The notes under the pieces were generated by a model that searched no databases, was not told the DNA's origin, and saw only the letters and a program-made list of their open reading frames with translations. DNA of 64,000 nt, from NCBI RefSeq assembly GCF_016093295.1, contig NZ_JAEDAL010000005.1:124001-188000 (forward strand), in the 5' to 3' direction. Below are positions 39,163 through 49,468 of the stretch, in pieces. Position numbers and translations under genes: made by a program. The stretch's first letter is position 1; the number at the start of each line of letters is the position of its first letter. The stretch is from Inhella gelatinilytica. GTDB lineage: Bacteria > Pseudomonadota > Gammaproteobacteria > Burkholderiales > Burkholderiaceae_C.

Positions 39163-40308
39163 ATGGCCACCAAGCGCGATTTTTACGAAGTCCTCGGCGT
39201 TGCAAAGAACGCGGACGAGGATGCCATCAAGAAGGCCTACCGCAAGCTGGCCATGAAGTACCACCCGGACCGCAACCAGGGTGATGGCGCGAAAGCGGCC
39301 GAGGAAAAATTCAAGGAAGTCAAAGAGGCCTACGAGATCCTCAGCGACGGCCAAAAACGCGCCGCATACGACCAGTACGGTCACGCGGGCGTCGACCCCA
39401 ACATGGGCGGGGGGGGCGGTGGCGGCTTTGGGGGCGCAGGCTTTGCCGATGCGTTTGGCGACATCTTTGGGGACATCTTTGGCGGGGGGCGGCGCGGCGG
39501 CGCCAATGGCGGTGGCCAGCGTGTGTACCGCGGAGCCGATCTGTCCTACTCGCTCGAAATCACGTTGGAGGATGCCGCGCGTGGCTCCGACACGCAGATC
39601 CGCATTCCCACCTGGGAAAGCTGTGGGACCTGCAATGGCACGGGCGCCAAACCCGGAACCAGCGCCAAGACCTGTGGGCACTGCAATGGCAGCGGCACCG
39701 TCCACATGCGACAGGGCTTTTTCTCGATCCAGCAGACCTGCCCGCACTGCCATGGCAGCGGCAAGATCATCCCCGACCCCTGCGGCGCCTGTCATGGGGC
39801 GGGCAAGGTCAAAAAGACCAAGACGCTCGAGGTCAAGATCCCCGCGGGCATCAACGAAGGCATGCGCATTCGCTCCACCGGCAATGGGGAGCCCGGCGTC
39901 AATGGCGGCCCCCCGGGCGATCTCTACATTGAGATTCACCTCAAGCAACACGACATCTTTGAGCGGGATGGCGACGACCTCCATTGCACCGTCCCGGTGG
40001 CCCTGACAACCGCTGCCTTGGGCGGCAACATCGAAGTGCCCACCTTGGGGGGGAAAGCAGAAATTGAGCTTCCCGAAGGCACGCAGCATGGCAAAACCTT
40101 CCGCCTCAAAGGCAAGGGCATCAAGGGCCTGCGCGCCAGCTACCCCGGCGACCTGTACTGCCACATCAGCGTCGAAACCCCCGTCAAACTGACCGAGTAC
40201 CAGCGCAAGCTGCTGAAAGAACTCGACAAGAGCTTCCGGGACGGAGGCGACAAACACTCGCCCAGCAGCAAGAGTTGGGCCGATCGCGTCAAGGATTTGT
40301 TCAAGTGA
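39163..40308 (+). CDS. dnaJ: Chaperone DnaJ (Hsp40, type I)
   Basis: A 381-residue cochaperone that stimulates DnaK ATPase. The J domain has the HPD motif in KYHPDRNQ, followed by a glycine-rich linker ([12 protein letters not shown]). Four zinc-binding repeats follow: [24 protein letters not shown] and CGACHGAG. The C-terminal substrate-binding and dimerisation domains are complete. It is the third gene of the heat-shock set. Confidence 0.98.
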   Translation: MATKRDFYEVLGVAKNADEDAIKKAYRKLAMKYHPDRNQGDGAKAAEEKFKEVKEAYEILSDGQKRAAYDQYGHAGVDPNMGGGGGGGFGGAGFADAFGDIFGDIFGGGRRGGANGGGQRVYRGADLSYSLEITLEDAARGSDTQIRIPTWESCGTCNGTGAKPGTSAKTCGHCNGSGTVHMRQGFFSIQQTCPHCHGSGKIIPDPCGACHGAGKVKKTKTLEVKIPAGINEGMRIRSTGNGEPGVNGGPPGDLYIEIHLKQHDIFERDGDDLHCTVPVALTTAALGGNIEVPTLGGKAEIELPEGTQHGKTFRLKGKGIKGLRASYPGDLYCHISVETPVKLTEYQRKLLKELDKSFRDGGDKHSPSSKSWADRVKDLFK

Positions 40309-40383
40309 GCGTTACAAATCCTTGCGCCTGCGGTGAATTGACAACGATCCGCTGGCAGTAAAGGGCTTGCCCTCACCCACGAT

Positions 40384-42090
40384 GTGGGCAAGCGGAGCAT
40401 GATCGGGGGATCGCAATCCGCTCTTCGCCCCCATCGAATGCTCTTGGACAGCACGATTCACAAGGCCAACGCCTTGGTGATCGACGGCAACGCCAACGCC
40501 CGCAGCTTGATCACCTCACAACTGCGCGAAGTGGGGGTGGGGTTCGTGCGGTCGGTCACGCGCCTCAAGGATGCGCGCATCGTGCTGGAAAACAGCCCCT
40601 TCGATCTGGTCATTTGCGATTACCACTTTGACGGGCACGAAGAGTCCGGCCAGGATCTGTTGGACGAGCTGCGCCGCGAGCAGTTGCTCCCCTATTCCAC
40701 GGTCTTCATGATGGTGACGGCGGAGGCCTCGTACAGCAAGGTCGCCGAAGCCGCTGAAGCCGCCCTGGATGGCTACTTGGTCAAGCCATACACACTGACC
40801 GCGCTCGCCGAACGAATTCAGGCGGCCCGACATCGAAAGCGGGTGCTGAGAACTATTTTTGAAGCAATTGAAGCCCAGGATTTCGAACTCGCTGCAAATC
40901 TTTGCCTTGAGCGGTTTCAAAAGCGCTGGGAATTTTGGCTGTTCGCCGCCCGCATTGGCGCCGAATTGCTGCTGCGCTTGCGGCGTCATGAAGAGGCCAA
41001 AGAGCTTTATGAGGCCATCATCGCCGCCAAGACCGTGCCCTGGGCCAAGCTGGGGGTGGCGCGCTCGGAATATGCAGCCGGCCAATTGGCGCAAGCCCGC
41101 CGCACCGTGGAAAACCTCATCGGCGAGATGCCGGACCATGCCGACAGCTACGACGTGCTCGGGCGCATCCACATGGATCAAGGCGATCTCAAGGCCGCCC
41201 TGGAGACGTATCGCACCGCGTCCGAACTCACCCCCGGTTGCTTGCTGCGCATGCAGCGCTCGGGCACCTTGGCGTTTTATATCGGCGAACGTGCCGACGC
41301 GCTCAAGATTCTGGAACGCACCGTCGCCTCGGGTTTACGCTCCAAACTCTTCGACCTGTACACACTGGTGCTCTTGGCCCTGATGCGCTACGACAAGCGC
41401 GATCACAAAGGGGTTCGGCATGCCCAAGACGCGATGGTTCGGCAACTGGAGCGCGCCTCCGACTCCCGCCGCATGACCCGTTTGCACGAAACCATTCAGG
41501 CCTTGATTGCCATGCAAGAAAAGCGCAGCGCCGATGCGCTGGGCCACGCCCGCAGCCTGGCCGCGGAACTCAAGCGGGGGGATGCCGACCTCGAAGCCGC
41601 CAGCTTGGTTATCGCCGTGTGGATTCGATTGGCCGCCGCTGATCTGCAACTCACCGAAATGGAAGATGTGTTCCAGAGCTTGGCCATGCGGTATTGCAGT
41701 TCCCACGCGTCCACCGGCGTGCTCACCGCCATGGCAGAGAACAACGAGACGACCGTTCAGCTGCTCAAGAGTGCCCACGGCAAGGTGTTCGAAATTGCTG
41801 AAACCGCCATGAAGCAGTCGCTGCGCGGCAATGCGCAGGCCTCAGTCGAAATCTTGATCCAACAGGGCGGCCAAACCCGCAACGCAAAACTGATCGACAT
41901 GGCGGGCTCCGTACTCAAACGACATGCGACCAAGATTGAGACCGCCGAAATCCTGGAAGCGGAAATTGCGGAACTGCAAGAACGCTGGGTCAAGCCCCTG
42001 GGCAGCAGCACCACCCGCAATCGCGCCAGTGGGGGCGTTGCCTTGCGCACCGGCGGCGGCCCGGATGAAAAAGCGGCGCCGACGGTCTAA
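40384..42090 (+). CDS. Response-regulator receiver protein with TPR-type C-terminus
   Basis: A protein of up to 568 residues. Residues about 25-150 are a CheY-like receiver with phospho-acceptor Asp in LVICDYHFDG, Thr in MMVTAEAS and Lys in YLVKPY; only one of the usual two N-terminal acidic residues is present (VIDGNANAR). About 400 residues of helical TPR-like repeats follow (WAKLGVARSEYAAGQLAQARRT, ADSYDVLGRIHMDQGDLKAALETY). No DNA-binding or enzymatic domain is seen, so output is probably by protein contact. Starts at 40384, 40399 and 40438 are all possible; the first lies in a hairpin (GCTTGCCC/GGGCAAGC). The stop overlaps that of the convergent radical SAM gene. Confidence 0.85.
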   Translation: MGKRSMIGGSQSALRPHRMLLDSTIHKANALVIDGNANARSLITSQLREVGVGFVRSVTRLKDARIVLENSPFDLVICDYHFDGHEESGQDLLDELRREQLLPYSTVFMMVTAEASYSKVAEAAEAALDGYLVKPYTLTALAERIQAARHRKRVLRTIFEAIEAQDFELAANLCLERFQKRWEFWLFAARIGAELLLRLRRHEEAKELYEAIIAAKTVPWAKLGVARSEYAAGQLAQARRTVENLIGEMPDHADSYDVLGRIHMDQGDLKAALETYRTASELTPGCLLRMQRSGTLAFYIGERADALKILERTVASGLRSKLFDLYTLVLLALMRYDKRDHKGVRHAQDAMVRQLERASDSRRMTRLHETIQALIAMQEKRSADALGHARSLAAELKRGDADLEAASLVIAVWIRLAAADLQLTEMEDVFQSLAMRYCSSHASTGVLTAMAENNETTVQLLKSAHGKVFEIAETAMKQSLRGNAQASVEILIQQGGQTRNAKLIDMAGSVLKRHATKIETAEILEAEIAELQERWVKPLGSSTTRNRASGGVALRTGGGPDEKAAPTV

Positions 42091-43160
42091 AACAATTCAC
42101 CCTGCGCAGCCAACCCTGGCGCTCGAAAGCGGCTGAAATCGTAGTCAAACCGCTCTTGACCCAATCCCGAGCGCTGACAGGCCTTCCGAAACCGCTGCGC
42201 ACGAAACTCCGCCCACACCCCCACGCCCCTCATTCGACTGCCAAAGCGGGCATCGTTGTCTTTGCCTCCGCGCATGTCATTCACTCGCGCCATCACCCGC
42301 TCAGCGCGTTCGGGGTAGTGGTTCTGGAGCCATTCGCGGAACAAGGGAGCGACTTCCCAGGGCAGTCGCAAGGGAATGCTGAATGCCGTTTGGGCGCCAG
42401 CCTCCCTTGCGGCCGACAGAATTTTTTCCATTTCGGGTTCATTGAGGAAAGGGATGGTCGGTGACACGCTGACGCCAACCGGTACGCCCGCCCGACTGAG
42501 GCGTTCTATCAGTTGAAGGCGCCGTGCCGGCGCGGCAGCCCGCGGCTCCAGCCGCCGAGACAACTCGGGATTCAGACTGGTCACGCTGACATAGACCCCA
42601 ACCAAGCGCTGTGCAGCCAGGGGCGCCAACAAGTCCAGGTCACGCTCGATGCCCGCACCCTTGGTGATGATGGAAAACGGATGACGAGCCGCGCCCAAGA
42701 CTTCGATCACCGAACGGGTAATCCGAAGTCGACGCTCTACCGGTTGATAGCAGTCGGTGGCCGCCCCCAAGCACAAGCGCTGCGGCCGAAATCGTGGCGT
42801 CGAAAGCGCTGCGCGCAACAGTTCGGCCGCATTGACTTTCGCAACCAGACGAGTCTCAAAGTCCAAGCCGGGGGACAAATCCAGGTAGCTGTGCAGAGGC
42901 CGCGCGTAGCAATAGATACAGCCGTGCTCGCAGCCGCGGTAGGGGTTGATCGAGAGCTCGAAGCCAATGTCGGGAGAATCGTTACGGGACAGGATGGAGC
43001 GCGCATGCTCCTCACGCACTTGGGTGGACGGGGCCGTACCTTCTGCCCCCTCGGCATCCGCAGGCCAGCCGTCGTCCAGTTCCATGCGACGCCAAGCCTC
43101 AAAGCGGTGGGGGGGCACCGTCACTGTGCCGCGGCCTTTCACCCGGGGAGTTGGCGGCAT
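42087..43160 (-). CDS. PA0069 family radical SAM protein
   Basis: A 357-residue radical SAM protein related to spore photoproduct lyase and Rv2578c. The iron-sulfur cysteines are C77, C81 and C84 in RGCEHGCIYCYARP, the standard CX3CX2C. It also carries the family stretches HSYLDLSPGLDFETRLVAK and SIITKGAGIERDLDLL. The family is widespread in Proteobacteria but its reaction is unknown. The C-terminus ends in AAQGELF. It converges on the receiver-TPR gene with overlapping stop codons. Upstream lies a gene-poor stretch. Confidence 0.9.
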   Translation of the reverse strand: MPPTPRVKGRGTVTVPPHRFEAWRRMELDDGWPADAEGAEGTAPSTQVREEHARSILSRNDSPDIGFELSINPYRGCEHGCIYCYARPLHSYLDLSPGLDFETRLVAKVNAAELLRAALSTPRFRPQRLCLGAATDCYQPVERRLRITRSVIEVLGAARHPFSIITKGAGIERDLDLLAPLAAQRLVGVYVSVTSLNPELSRRLEPRAAAPARRLQLIERLSRAGVPVGVSVSPTIPFLNEPEMEKILSAAREAGAQTAFSIPLRLPWEVAPLFREWLQNHYPERAERVMARVNDMRGGKDNDARFGSRMRGVGVWAEFRAQRFRKACQRSGLGQERFDYDFSRFRAPGLAAQGELF

Positions 43161-43590
43161 CGGGTTCCGCGGCAGAACGGTCCTGGGTTCCTCAGTCGAA
43201 ATCTCAGTGGCGGGTGGATGTATCCCTCAAAGGTGGCTCTGACGGGGCGACCCAACGCTGCGCGATCCAACCTACGCGCAGCAGGGCCAGGAGGTGACTT
43301 CCTAGCGTGTGCCCAGGGGATGACTCGGCCCAAAGCCGGTCCGTCGCGCAAAGGCATTAACTCAGCCACCTTGGCGGCCCCATGGGCCCGCCCAGCGCCG
43401 CTGGGGCTGCGGTCATCGGTGATCGCCAAGGCGGCCAAATTCAGGGGCCGAGCACGCCGAACCAACGCTCCCGGAGGGTTGGCCCCGCGTAAAGAGCTGA
43501 AACGATTAAGCAAGCGCCGCGTAGCCTGCTCAGCCTGGCCCTGACCACCCTGTGATCGCGAATCACCGTATTTACCGCCGTCCATGGAGA

Positions 43591-43610
43591 TACTGTATCT
43601 TTATACAGTT
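43591..43610. promoter_or_regulatory. LexA (SOS) box
   Basis: The core CTGT-ATCTTTAT-ACAG matches the CTGT-N8-ACAG LexA pattern exactly, and the flanks (TA before, T after) agree with the extended consensus. On the minus strand TATAAA inside the box could be a -10 element for a leftward transcript. No known SOS gene lies within reach on either side. Confidence 0.7.
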
Positions 43611-43623
43611 TTTCGTGAAATAC

Positions 43624-43651
43624 CTGGCGCACGATCGAGGTCGTGCGCCAG
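43624..43651. repeat. Perfect 11-bp-stem inverted repeat next to the LexA box
   Basis: CTGGCGCACGA (43624-43634) pairs with TCGTGCGCCAG (43641-43651) around the loop TCGAGG. Only weak T-rich sequence follows on either strand, so it is not a typical terminator. It could be the end of a small SOS-controlled RNA or a protein-binding site. Confidence 0.6.
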
Positions 43652-43722
43652 TTCTTGCTTGATCATCAAAATTCGTGTTAGACTTTTAGTCTTCGCTAAC
43701 AACCTTTCAGGTTGGCGGCAAG

Positions 43723-43807
<85 letters not shown>

Positions 43808-43812
43808 AACAG

Positions 43813-43847
43813 AAAGGCCAGCGCAACGCGCTGGCCTTTGTCTTTTT
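43813..43847 (+). terminator. Rho-independent terminator after tRNA-Leu
   Basis: AAAGGCCAGCG (43813-43823) pairs with CGCTGGCCTTT (43829-43839) around a five-base loop, followed by GTCTTTTT. The symmetrical A/T ends could also let it serve the leftward phosphoribosyltransferase transcript. Confidence 0.85.
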
Positions 43848-43928
43848 GGCTTCTGAACAAACCATCTTGCGAATCGCCATGAAAAAAGGCCCGCGCAGGG
43901 GCCTTTCGCTCAGGAGAAGTGCGCCGCC

Positions 43929-44450
43929 TCAAATCGAAAGCTTGCGCAGCAGCGCCTCGGGGCGCATGGAATCGTACTCTTCGAACGGCTGATGGATCCA
44001 AGGACTGGTCTCGAGCTTCTCGACGTAGTACTCCGGCGTGTAGCACGAAACCCCCTTCACCCAAATCACGGCCGAACGCAGTTCGGTAATGGCGGGCGTT
44101 GCACGCAGTCGCTCCACCACTGCCTGGAGGGTGACGCCTGAATCCGCCAAGTCATCAACCAGCAGTACGCGTCCCGCCAGTTCACCCTTGGGCATGGTCA
44201 CATAGCGGGCAATATCGAGTCGACCCTGAACCGTACCGCCCTCGGCCCGATACGAACTGGTCGACATGATGCCCAGCGGTTTGTCAAACACCCGCGACAG
44301 CACATCGCCCGGACGCAAACCACCTCGGGCCAGACAAAGAATCTGGTCGAACTCCCAACCAGAGGCGTGAACTTTCAGCGCCAGTTTTTCAACGAGCAGG
44401 TGGTACTCGTCCCACGAAACATACAGGTGCTTGCCATCGTCGGTCAGCAT
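43929..44450 (-). CDS. Phosphoribosyltransferase (Gpt/XGPRT-like)
   Basis: A 173-residue type I phosphoribosyltransferase. The PRPP-binding loop is RVLLVDDLADSGVTL, and the N-terminal LCLARGGLRPGDVLSRVF holds the PPi-binding turn. This form resembles the xanthine/guanine phosphoribosyltransferase-like proteins found after purA in Burkholderiales, which suggests purine salvage. The base specificity is not decided by sequence alone. It is the last gene of the long minus-strand block and starts 63 bases after the purA stop. Confidence 0.85.
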   Translation of the reverse strand: MLTDDGKHLYVSWDEYHLLVEKLALKVHASGWEFDQILCLARGGLRPGDVLSRVFDKPLGIMSTSSYRAEGGTVQGRLDIARYVTMPKGELAGRVLLVDDLADSGVTLQAVVERLRATPAITELRSAVIWVKGVSCYTPEYYVEKLETSPWIHQPFEEYDSMRPEALLRKLSI

Positions 44451-44513
44451 GGGCGGGCTTTCTAAGGAGTTGCTCGGGCAAAGATTCTGAGAACCAAATC
44501 GGTGAAGACCGAC

Positions 44514-45899
<1,386 letters not shown>

Positions 45900-47057
45900 T
45901 TAAAGCGGCTGCACTACCCAGGTTCCGCCCTGCGCCACCAACTGTCGGTCACAGGCATATTCCTCGCCTTCGTCCTCATGACCCGGCAAGACGCACACCA
46001 CCGTTTCGCCGGTCTGACGCAAAGCCCGTACAGCATCTCGCAATGCCGGCGCCTCGCCCCAGGGCGCACGGATCGCCGCCCGCAGCGGCTCCGCCGGCAC
46101 CGAGTCCACCAGAGCCTTGAGGTCCAGACTGAACCCGACGGCCGGACGGCGGCGCCCAAACGCGGCGCCCACTTCATCGTAGCGACCACCTCGCACCAAG
46201 GCCTGATGCTGACCCGCACCATAGGCCGTAAAGCACACGCCGGTGTAGTAGTCGTTGCTCACCAAACTGGTCAGGTCCAAGGCCAGAGCAAGCTGCGGCC
46301 GGACCCGCTGCAGATGTTCACACAACCACTGCAGATCGCGCAGCGCCGACTCCAGTTGCGGGCTGGAGGGCAGCAGCGCGCGGGCTTGCGCTAGCACCTC
46401 GACCCCGCCTTCCAACTGCAGGAGCCGAACCAAGGCCAATTGACGATCCCCACCCAGCGGAGCGGCGGCCAGTTGCAGCGCTTGCGCATCCCGCACACTC
46501 AGGGCGGAACGGATCGCCTCTGCCACCTGCGGCTCCACATCGGCCAACAACGCCTGCAAAGGTCGCGCATCGCCGAGGTCCAACAGGCTGACCGGAGCCC
46601 CCACGCGCTCCAGTCCGTCCAGCGCAAGCTCGATCACCTCCAGGTCCGCCTCCAACCCCGCATGGCCATACACCTCCACCCCAAATTGCAGGGGTTCGCG
46701 AGTCGCCAAGGGCGTCGCAGGCCGGGTGTGCACCACGGGGCCGCAGTAACACAGGCGCGTGACGCCGCGGCGATTGAGCAGGTGGGCATCAATGCGTGCG
46801 ACTTGGGGGGTCATATCCGCCCGAACCCCCAACGAGCGTCCAGACAGCTGATCTACCAACTTGAAGGTGCGCAGATTTAGAGCCCGCCCCGGGCCGCTCA
46901 ACAGCGAGTCCAAATGCTCGAGCAGAGGGGGCGCAACCAGTTCACACCCGTAGGAACGGGCCAAATCCAGCAGTTGACGCCGCAACTCCTCGATGCGTCG
47001 AGCCTGTGCCGGCAGCACATCGGCCAGGTGCTCGGGCAGCAACCATGCTGAACTCAT
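45900..47057 (-). CDS. hisZ: ATP phosphoribosyltransferase regulatory subunit HisZ
   Basis: A 385-residue histidyl-tRNA-synthetase paralogue that makes the short HisG catalytic subunit active and histidine-sensitive in the first step of histidine synthesis. It retains class II motifs (SYGCELVAPPLLEHLDSLL, VRADMTPQVARIDAHLL) and the HisRS-like stretch DYYTGVCFTAYGAG. It is shorter than the true HisRS encoded at 54214-55512 and lacks the anticodon-binding domain. HisG itself is not in the window. Confidence 0.93.
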   Translation of the reverse strand: MSSAWLLPEHLADVLPAQARRIEELRRQLLDLARSYGCELVAPPLLEHLDSLLSGPGRALNLRTFKLVDQLSGRSLGVRADMTPQVARIDAHLLNRRGVTRLCYCGPVVHTRPATPLATREPLQFGVEVYGHAGLEADLEVIELALDGLERVGAPVSLLDLGDARPLQALLADVEPQVAEAIRSALSVRDAQALQLAAAPLGGDRQLALVRLLQLEGGVEVLAQARALLPSSPQLESALRDLQWLCEHLQRVRPQLALALDLTSLVSNDYYTGVCFTAYGAGQHQALVRGGRYDEVGAAFGRRRPAVGFSLDLKALVDSVPAEPLRAAIRAPWGEAPALRDAVRALRQTGETVVCVLPGHEDEGEEYACDRQLVAQGGTWVVQPL

Positions 47058-47113
47058 GCGAAAAGTGCCAGGGGGTTAAAAACGGCATTCTACGGGTAAG
47101 CCCGCAGCGGACT

Positions 47114-47299
47114 TCAGGCCAGCCACAACAAGGTGAGAAGGCCGGATCCCACACTCAGCAAGCCAACAAAGCGAAGTTGCCCGTCGTTGAACTGAAGCAG
47201 ACGGGAAAAGACGGCGCGCCACTGCCCCGGGCTGATGAGGGGCATCAGCCCCTCAAAGATCAGCACCATTCCCAGAGCCCACCCCAATGTCTCCCACAT
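47114..47299 (-). CDS. DUF2065 family small membrane protein (YjeT-like)
   Basis: A 61-residue protein with two hydrophobic helices (residues 3-24 and 41-60) joined by a charged loop, PGQWRAVFSRLLQFNDGQLR. This is the DUF2065/YjeT family, found just after hflC in many Proteobacteria. The function is unknown; position suggests a link to the HflKC complex. It starts three bases after the hflC stop. Confidence 0.88.
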   Translation of the reverse strand: MWETLGWALGMVLIFEGLMPLISPGQWRAVFSRLLQFNDGQLRFVGLLSVGSGLLTLLWLA

Positions 47300-47302
47300 G
47301 GC

Positions 47303-48202
47303 TTATTTACGAGTCGCCGGCGCGGAAGGGGCGCCGGGGCCACCACTTCGCATGGCTTTGAAGAACTCGCTGTTGGGGTCCAGCACCATCATGTCGCTGC
47401 GCTGCTGGAACGTGCGACGGTAGGCTTCCAGCTGCCGGTAGAACTGGGCAAATGCTGGATCCCGACCGAAGGCATCTGCATACAGGGCCGACGCCTTCGC
47501 ATCGCCCTCGCCTTTGATGATTTGCGCCTGGCGGTAGGCATCCGCCAGGATGACTTCACGTTGACGATCCGCATCGGCTTTGATGCGCTCAGCCTCTGCT
47601 CCGCCAGTCGCGCGCAATTCGTTCGCGACGCGCTTACGCTCCGCCACCATGCGGTTGTATACAGAGTCGGTGATACCGGCCGCGAAGTCGACCCGCTTGA
47701 TTCGCACGTCAACGATCTCAATCCCGAAGGCCTTGACATCCCCTTCCACACGTTTAGCGACATCGCGCATGACGGCATCCCGCTCCGTGGACAGGACGGC
47801 ACCCACGGTGCGTTTGGTCACCTCTTCGTTCAGTGCGGCTTGGACGATGGGACTCAGGCGCGATTCGAGCTGCTGAATCACGGGGCCGCTGTTGCGAATG
47901 AACTGGCGAGCATCTTTGATCCGCCACTTCACCATCCAATCAATCACAAGACTCTTTTTTTCCGCCGTGAAGACTGGAGGGAAAACGGGGCTGTCCAAGG
48001 TCTGTACGCGACGATCCAAATAGGCCACGTTTTGGAACGGCGGGGGCATCTTGAATTTCAGGCCCGGTTCGGTCACCACTTCTTTAATTTCACCCAGCGC
48101 GTAAACCACAGCGAACTGCCGCTGGTCCACAATGAACAAGGTCGAGCTCGCCACCATGAAGGCGAGCAGAAGGCCAAAGACCAGAGAGATGATTCGATTC
48201 AT
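47303..48202 (-). CDS. hflC: HflC, inner-membrane SPFH protein regulating FtsH
   Basis: A 299-residue SPFH/stomatin-family protein that forms a membrane cage with HflK around the protease FtsH. One N-terminal membrane helix (residues 4-25, ISLVFGLLLAFMVASSTLFIV) is followed by the SPFH domain (DQRQFAVVYALGEIKEVV). A long helical arm (ADADRQREVILADAYRQAQIIKGEGDAKASALY) completes it. It starts 15 bases after hflK and pairs with it. Confidence 0.96.
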   Translation of the reverse strand: MNRIISLVFGLLLAFMVASSTLFIVDQRQFAVVYALGEIKEVVTEPGLKFKMPPPFQNVAYLDRRVQTLDSPVFPPVFTAEKKSLVIDWMVKWRIKDARQFIRNSGPVIQQLESRLSPIVQAALNEEVTKRTVGAVLSTERDAVMRDVAKRVEGDVKAFGIEIVDVRIKRVDFAAGITDSVYNRMVAERKRVANELRATGGAEAERIKADADRQREVILADAYRQAQIIKGEGDAKASALYADAFGRDPAFAQFYRQLEAYRRTFQQRSDMMVLDPNSEFFKAMRSGGPGAPSAPATRK

Positions 48203-48217
48203 TGCAGTGTCCTGGGC

Positions 48218-49465
48218 TCAGCGGCTGTCGCGATCGCGGGTGCGCGTTCCGTCGCGCGACCGAGGGTCATTGGCGGGCGAAGTCGCGGGAACCTCCACCA
48301 CCGTGGTGGGGGTCGCCGGGTTTGTGCTCGTTGGCGATGCGCCCATTTGGCCCATCAATTTATCGAGCGGCAAGTACAGCAAGTTGGAACCGCTGCGTGC
48401 ATCCACCATCACTTTGCTCACGTTCGACAGGACGGTCGTCATGGTGTCCGTGTAGAGACGGTCCCGTGTCACCGCAGGCGCCTTCTGGTACTCCGTCAGC
48501 ACGGCCCGGAAGCGCTGCGCATCACCTTCCGCCATGGCAACGACTTTCGAACGATAGGCCTCAGCCTCTTGCAGCAGGCGGGCCGCGGTCCCTTTGGCCG
48601 TGGGAATGACGTTGTTGGCGTAGGCTTCGCCTTCGTTCTTCAAGCGTTCACGATCGGCGCCCGCCTTGAAGGCATCATCAAAAGCGGCTTGCACTTGCTC
48701 AGGCGCTTGCACGCTGCCCATGTTGACGCTCACGATGAGCACACCTGCTTTCAAGCGGTCCAATTGAGCCTGAACAGACTTCGCCAAATCGTTGGCGATG
48801 GCATCGCGCTGTTCGTAGAGCACCGAATCCATGTTGGACTTGCCCACGATCTCACGCACGGCCGATTCGGCAGCGAGTTGTACAGCCTCGTCAGGCTTGT
48901 TGTTTTCAAACAAGAACTCGCGCGCATCCTTCAACCGGTATTGCACCGTGAAGCGGATATCGACGATGTTCTCGTCCTGCGTCAGCATGGAGGAATCACG
49001 CAGCCCCGTCGCGGCGCCGACGTTGTTTCGGCCAATTTCGACCGACCTCAATTGCGTCACGTTCAAGATTTCGTGTGCTTGAAACGGATAGGGCAACCGC
49101 CACTGAAAGCCGGCCTCCACCGTCTTATCGAACTTGCCGAAGGAGGTAATGACCCCCTGTTGGCCTTCTTGAACAATGAAGAAGCCACTACCCAGCCAAC
49201 CCAAACCCAAGACCCCCAAGATGAGCCCCAGTCCCGCTCCGGCGGCACGCCCATCACCCGACGAGGGCCCTTTGGGGCCGCCCGAGTCGCCGCTGGAACC
49301 GGGAACCAAGAGCCCCAGCTTGCGCTTGAAATCACGCCAAAGCTCGTCCAAATCTGGAGGGCCGTCTTGCTGCGCCCACAGCCCGCTCAGGCGGCTGCGG
49401 AATCGTGCCCAGGGCGAGCTGGGGTTCAACGGAGAAGGTGCACTCATTCGGTCCTCAATACTCAA
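48218..49465 (-). CDS. hflK: HflK, inner-membrane SPFH protein regulating FtsH
   Basis: A 415-residue partner of HflC. A Gly/Pro/Ser-rich cytoplasmic tail of about 75 residues precedes one membrane helix (GLGLILGVLGLGWLGSGFFIV). The SPFH domain (QEGQQGVITSFGKFDKTV) and a helical arm follow, then a Thr/Arg-rich C-terminus. The start at 49465 lies three bases after the hflX stop; an ATG at 49447 (MSAPSP) is an equal candidate. Together with HflC it limits degradation of membrane proteins by FtsH. Confidence 0.95.
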   Translation of the reverse strand: MSIEDRMSAPSPLNPSSPWARFRSRLSGLWAQQDGPPDLDELWRDFKRKLGLLVPGSSGDSGGPKGPSSGDGRAAGAGLGLILGVLGLGWLGSGFFIVQEGQQGVITSFGKFDKTVEAGFQWRLPYPFQAHEILNVTQLRSVEIGRNNVGAATGLRDSSMLTQDENIVDIRFTVQYRLKDAREFLFENNKPDEAVQLAAESAVREIVGKSNMDSVLYEQRDAIANDLAKSVQAQLDRLKAGVLIVSVNMGSVQAPEQVQAAFDDAFKAGADRERLKNEGEAYANNVIPTAKGTAARLLQEAEAYRSKVVAMAEGDAQRFRAVLTEYQKAPAVTRDRLYTDTMTTVLSNVSKVMVDARSGSNLLYLPLDKLMGQMGASPTSTNPATPTTVVEVPATSPANDPRSRDGTRTRDRDSR

Positions 49466-49468
49466 ACG

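Larger units (their letters stand above)
43161..43722. other. Gene-poor region between the PA0069-type gene and tRNA-Leu
   Basis: About 560 bases with no convincing gene. Reading frames on the minus strand starting near 43585 (147 codons) and 43632 (63 codons) have Arg/Gly/Pro/Ala-rich composition and no recognisable motif. The region holds a LexA-type box (43591-43610), a perfect hairpin (43624-43651) and a possible tRNA promoter (TTGCTT at 43655, TAGACT at 43679, 18-base spacer). I found no tmRNA, SRP RNA, RNase P RNA or 6S RNA signature. Confidence 0.6.

Noticed and set aside
40338-40366. TTGACA as a -35 element for the receiver-TPR gene
   Set aside because: No acceptable -10 element lies 15-19 bases downstream.
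43139-43585. Minus-strand 148-codon frame starting at the LexA box
   Set aside because: Arg/Gly/Pro/Ala-rich, no ribosome-binding site, no motif and it runs into the PA0069-type gene. Kept only as a remark with the LexA box.
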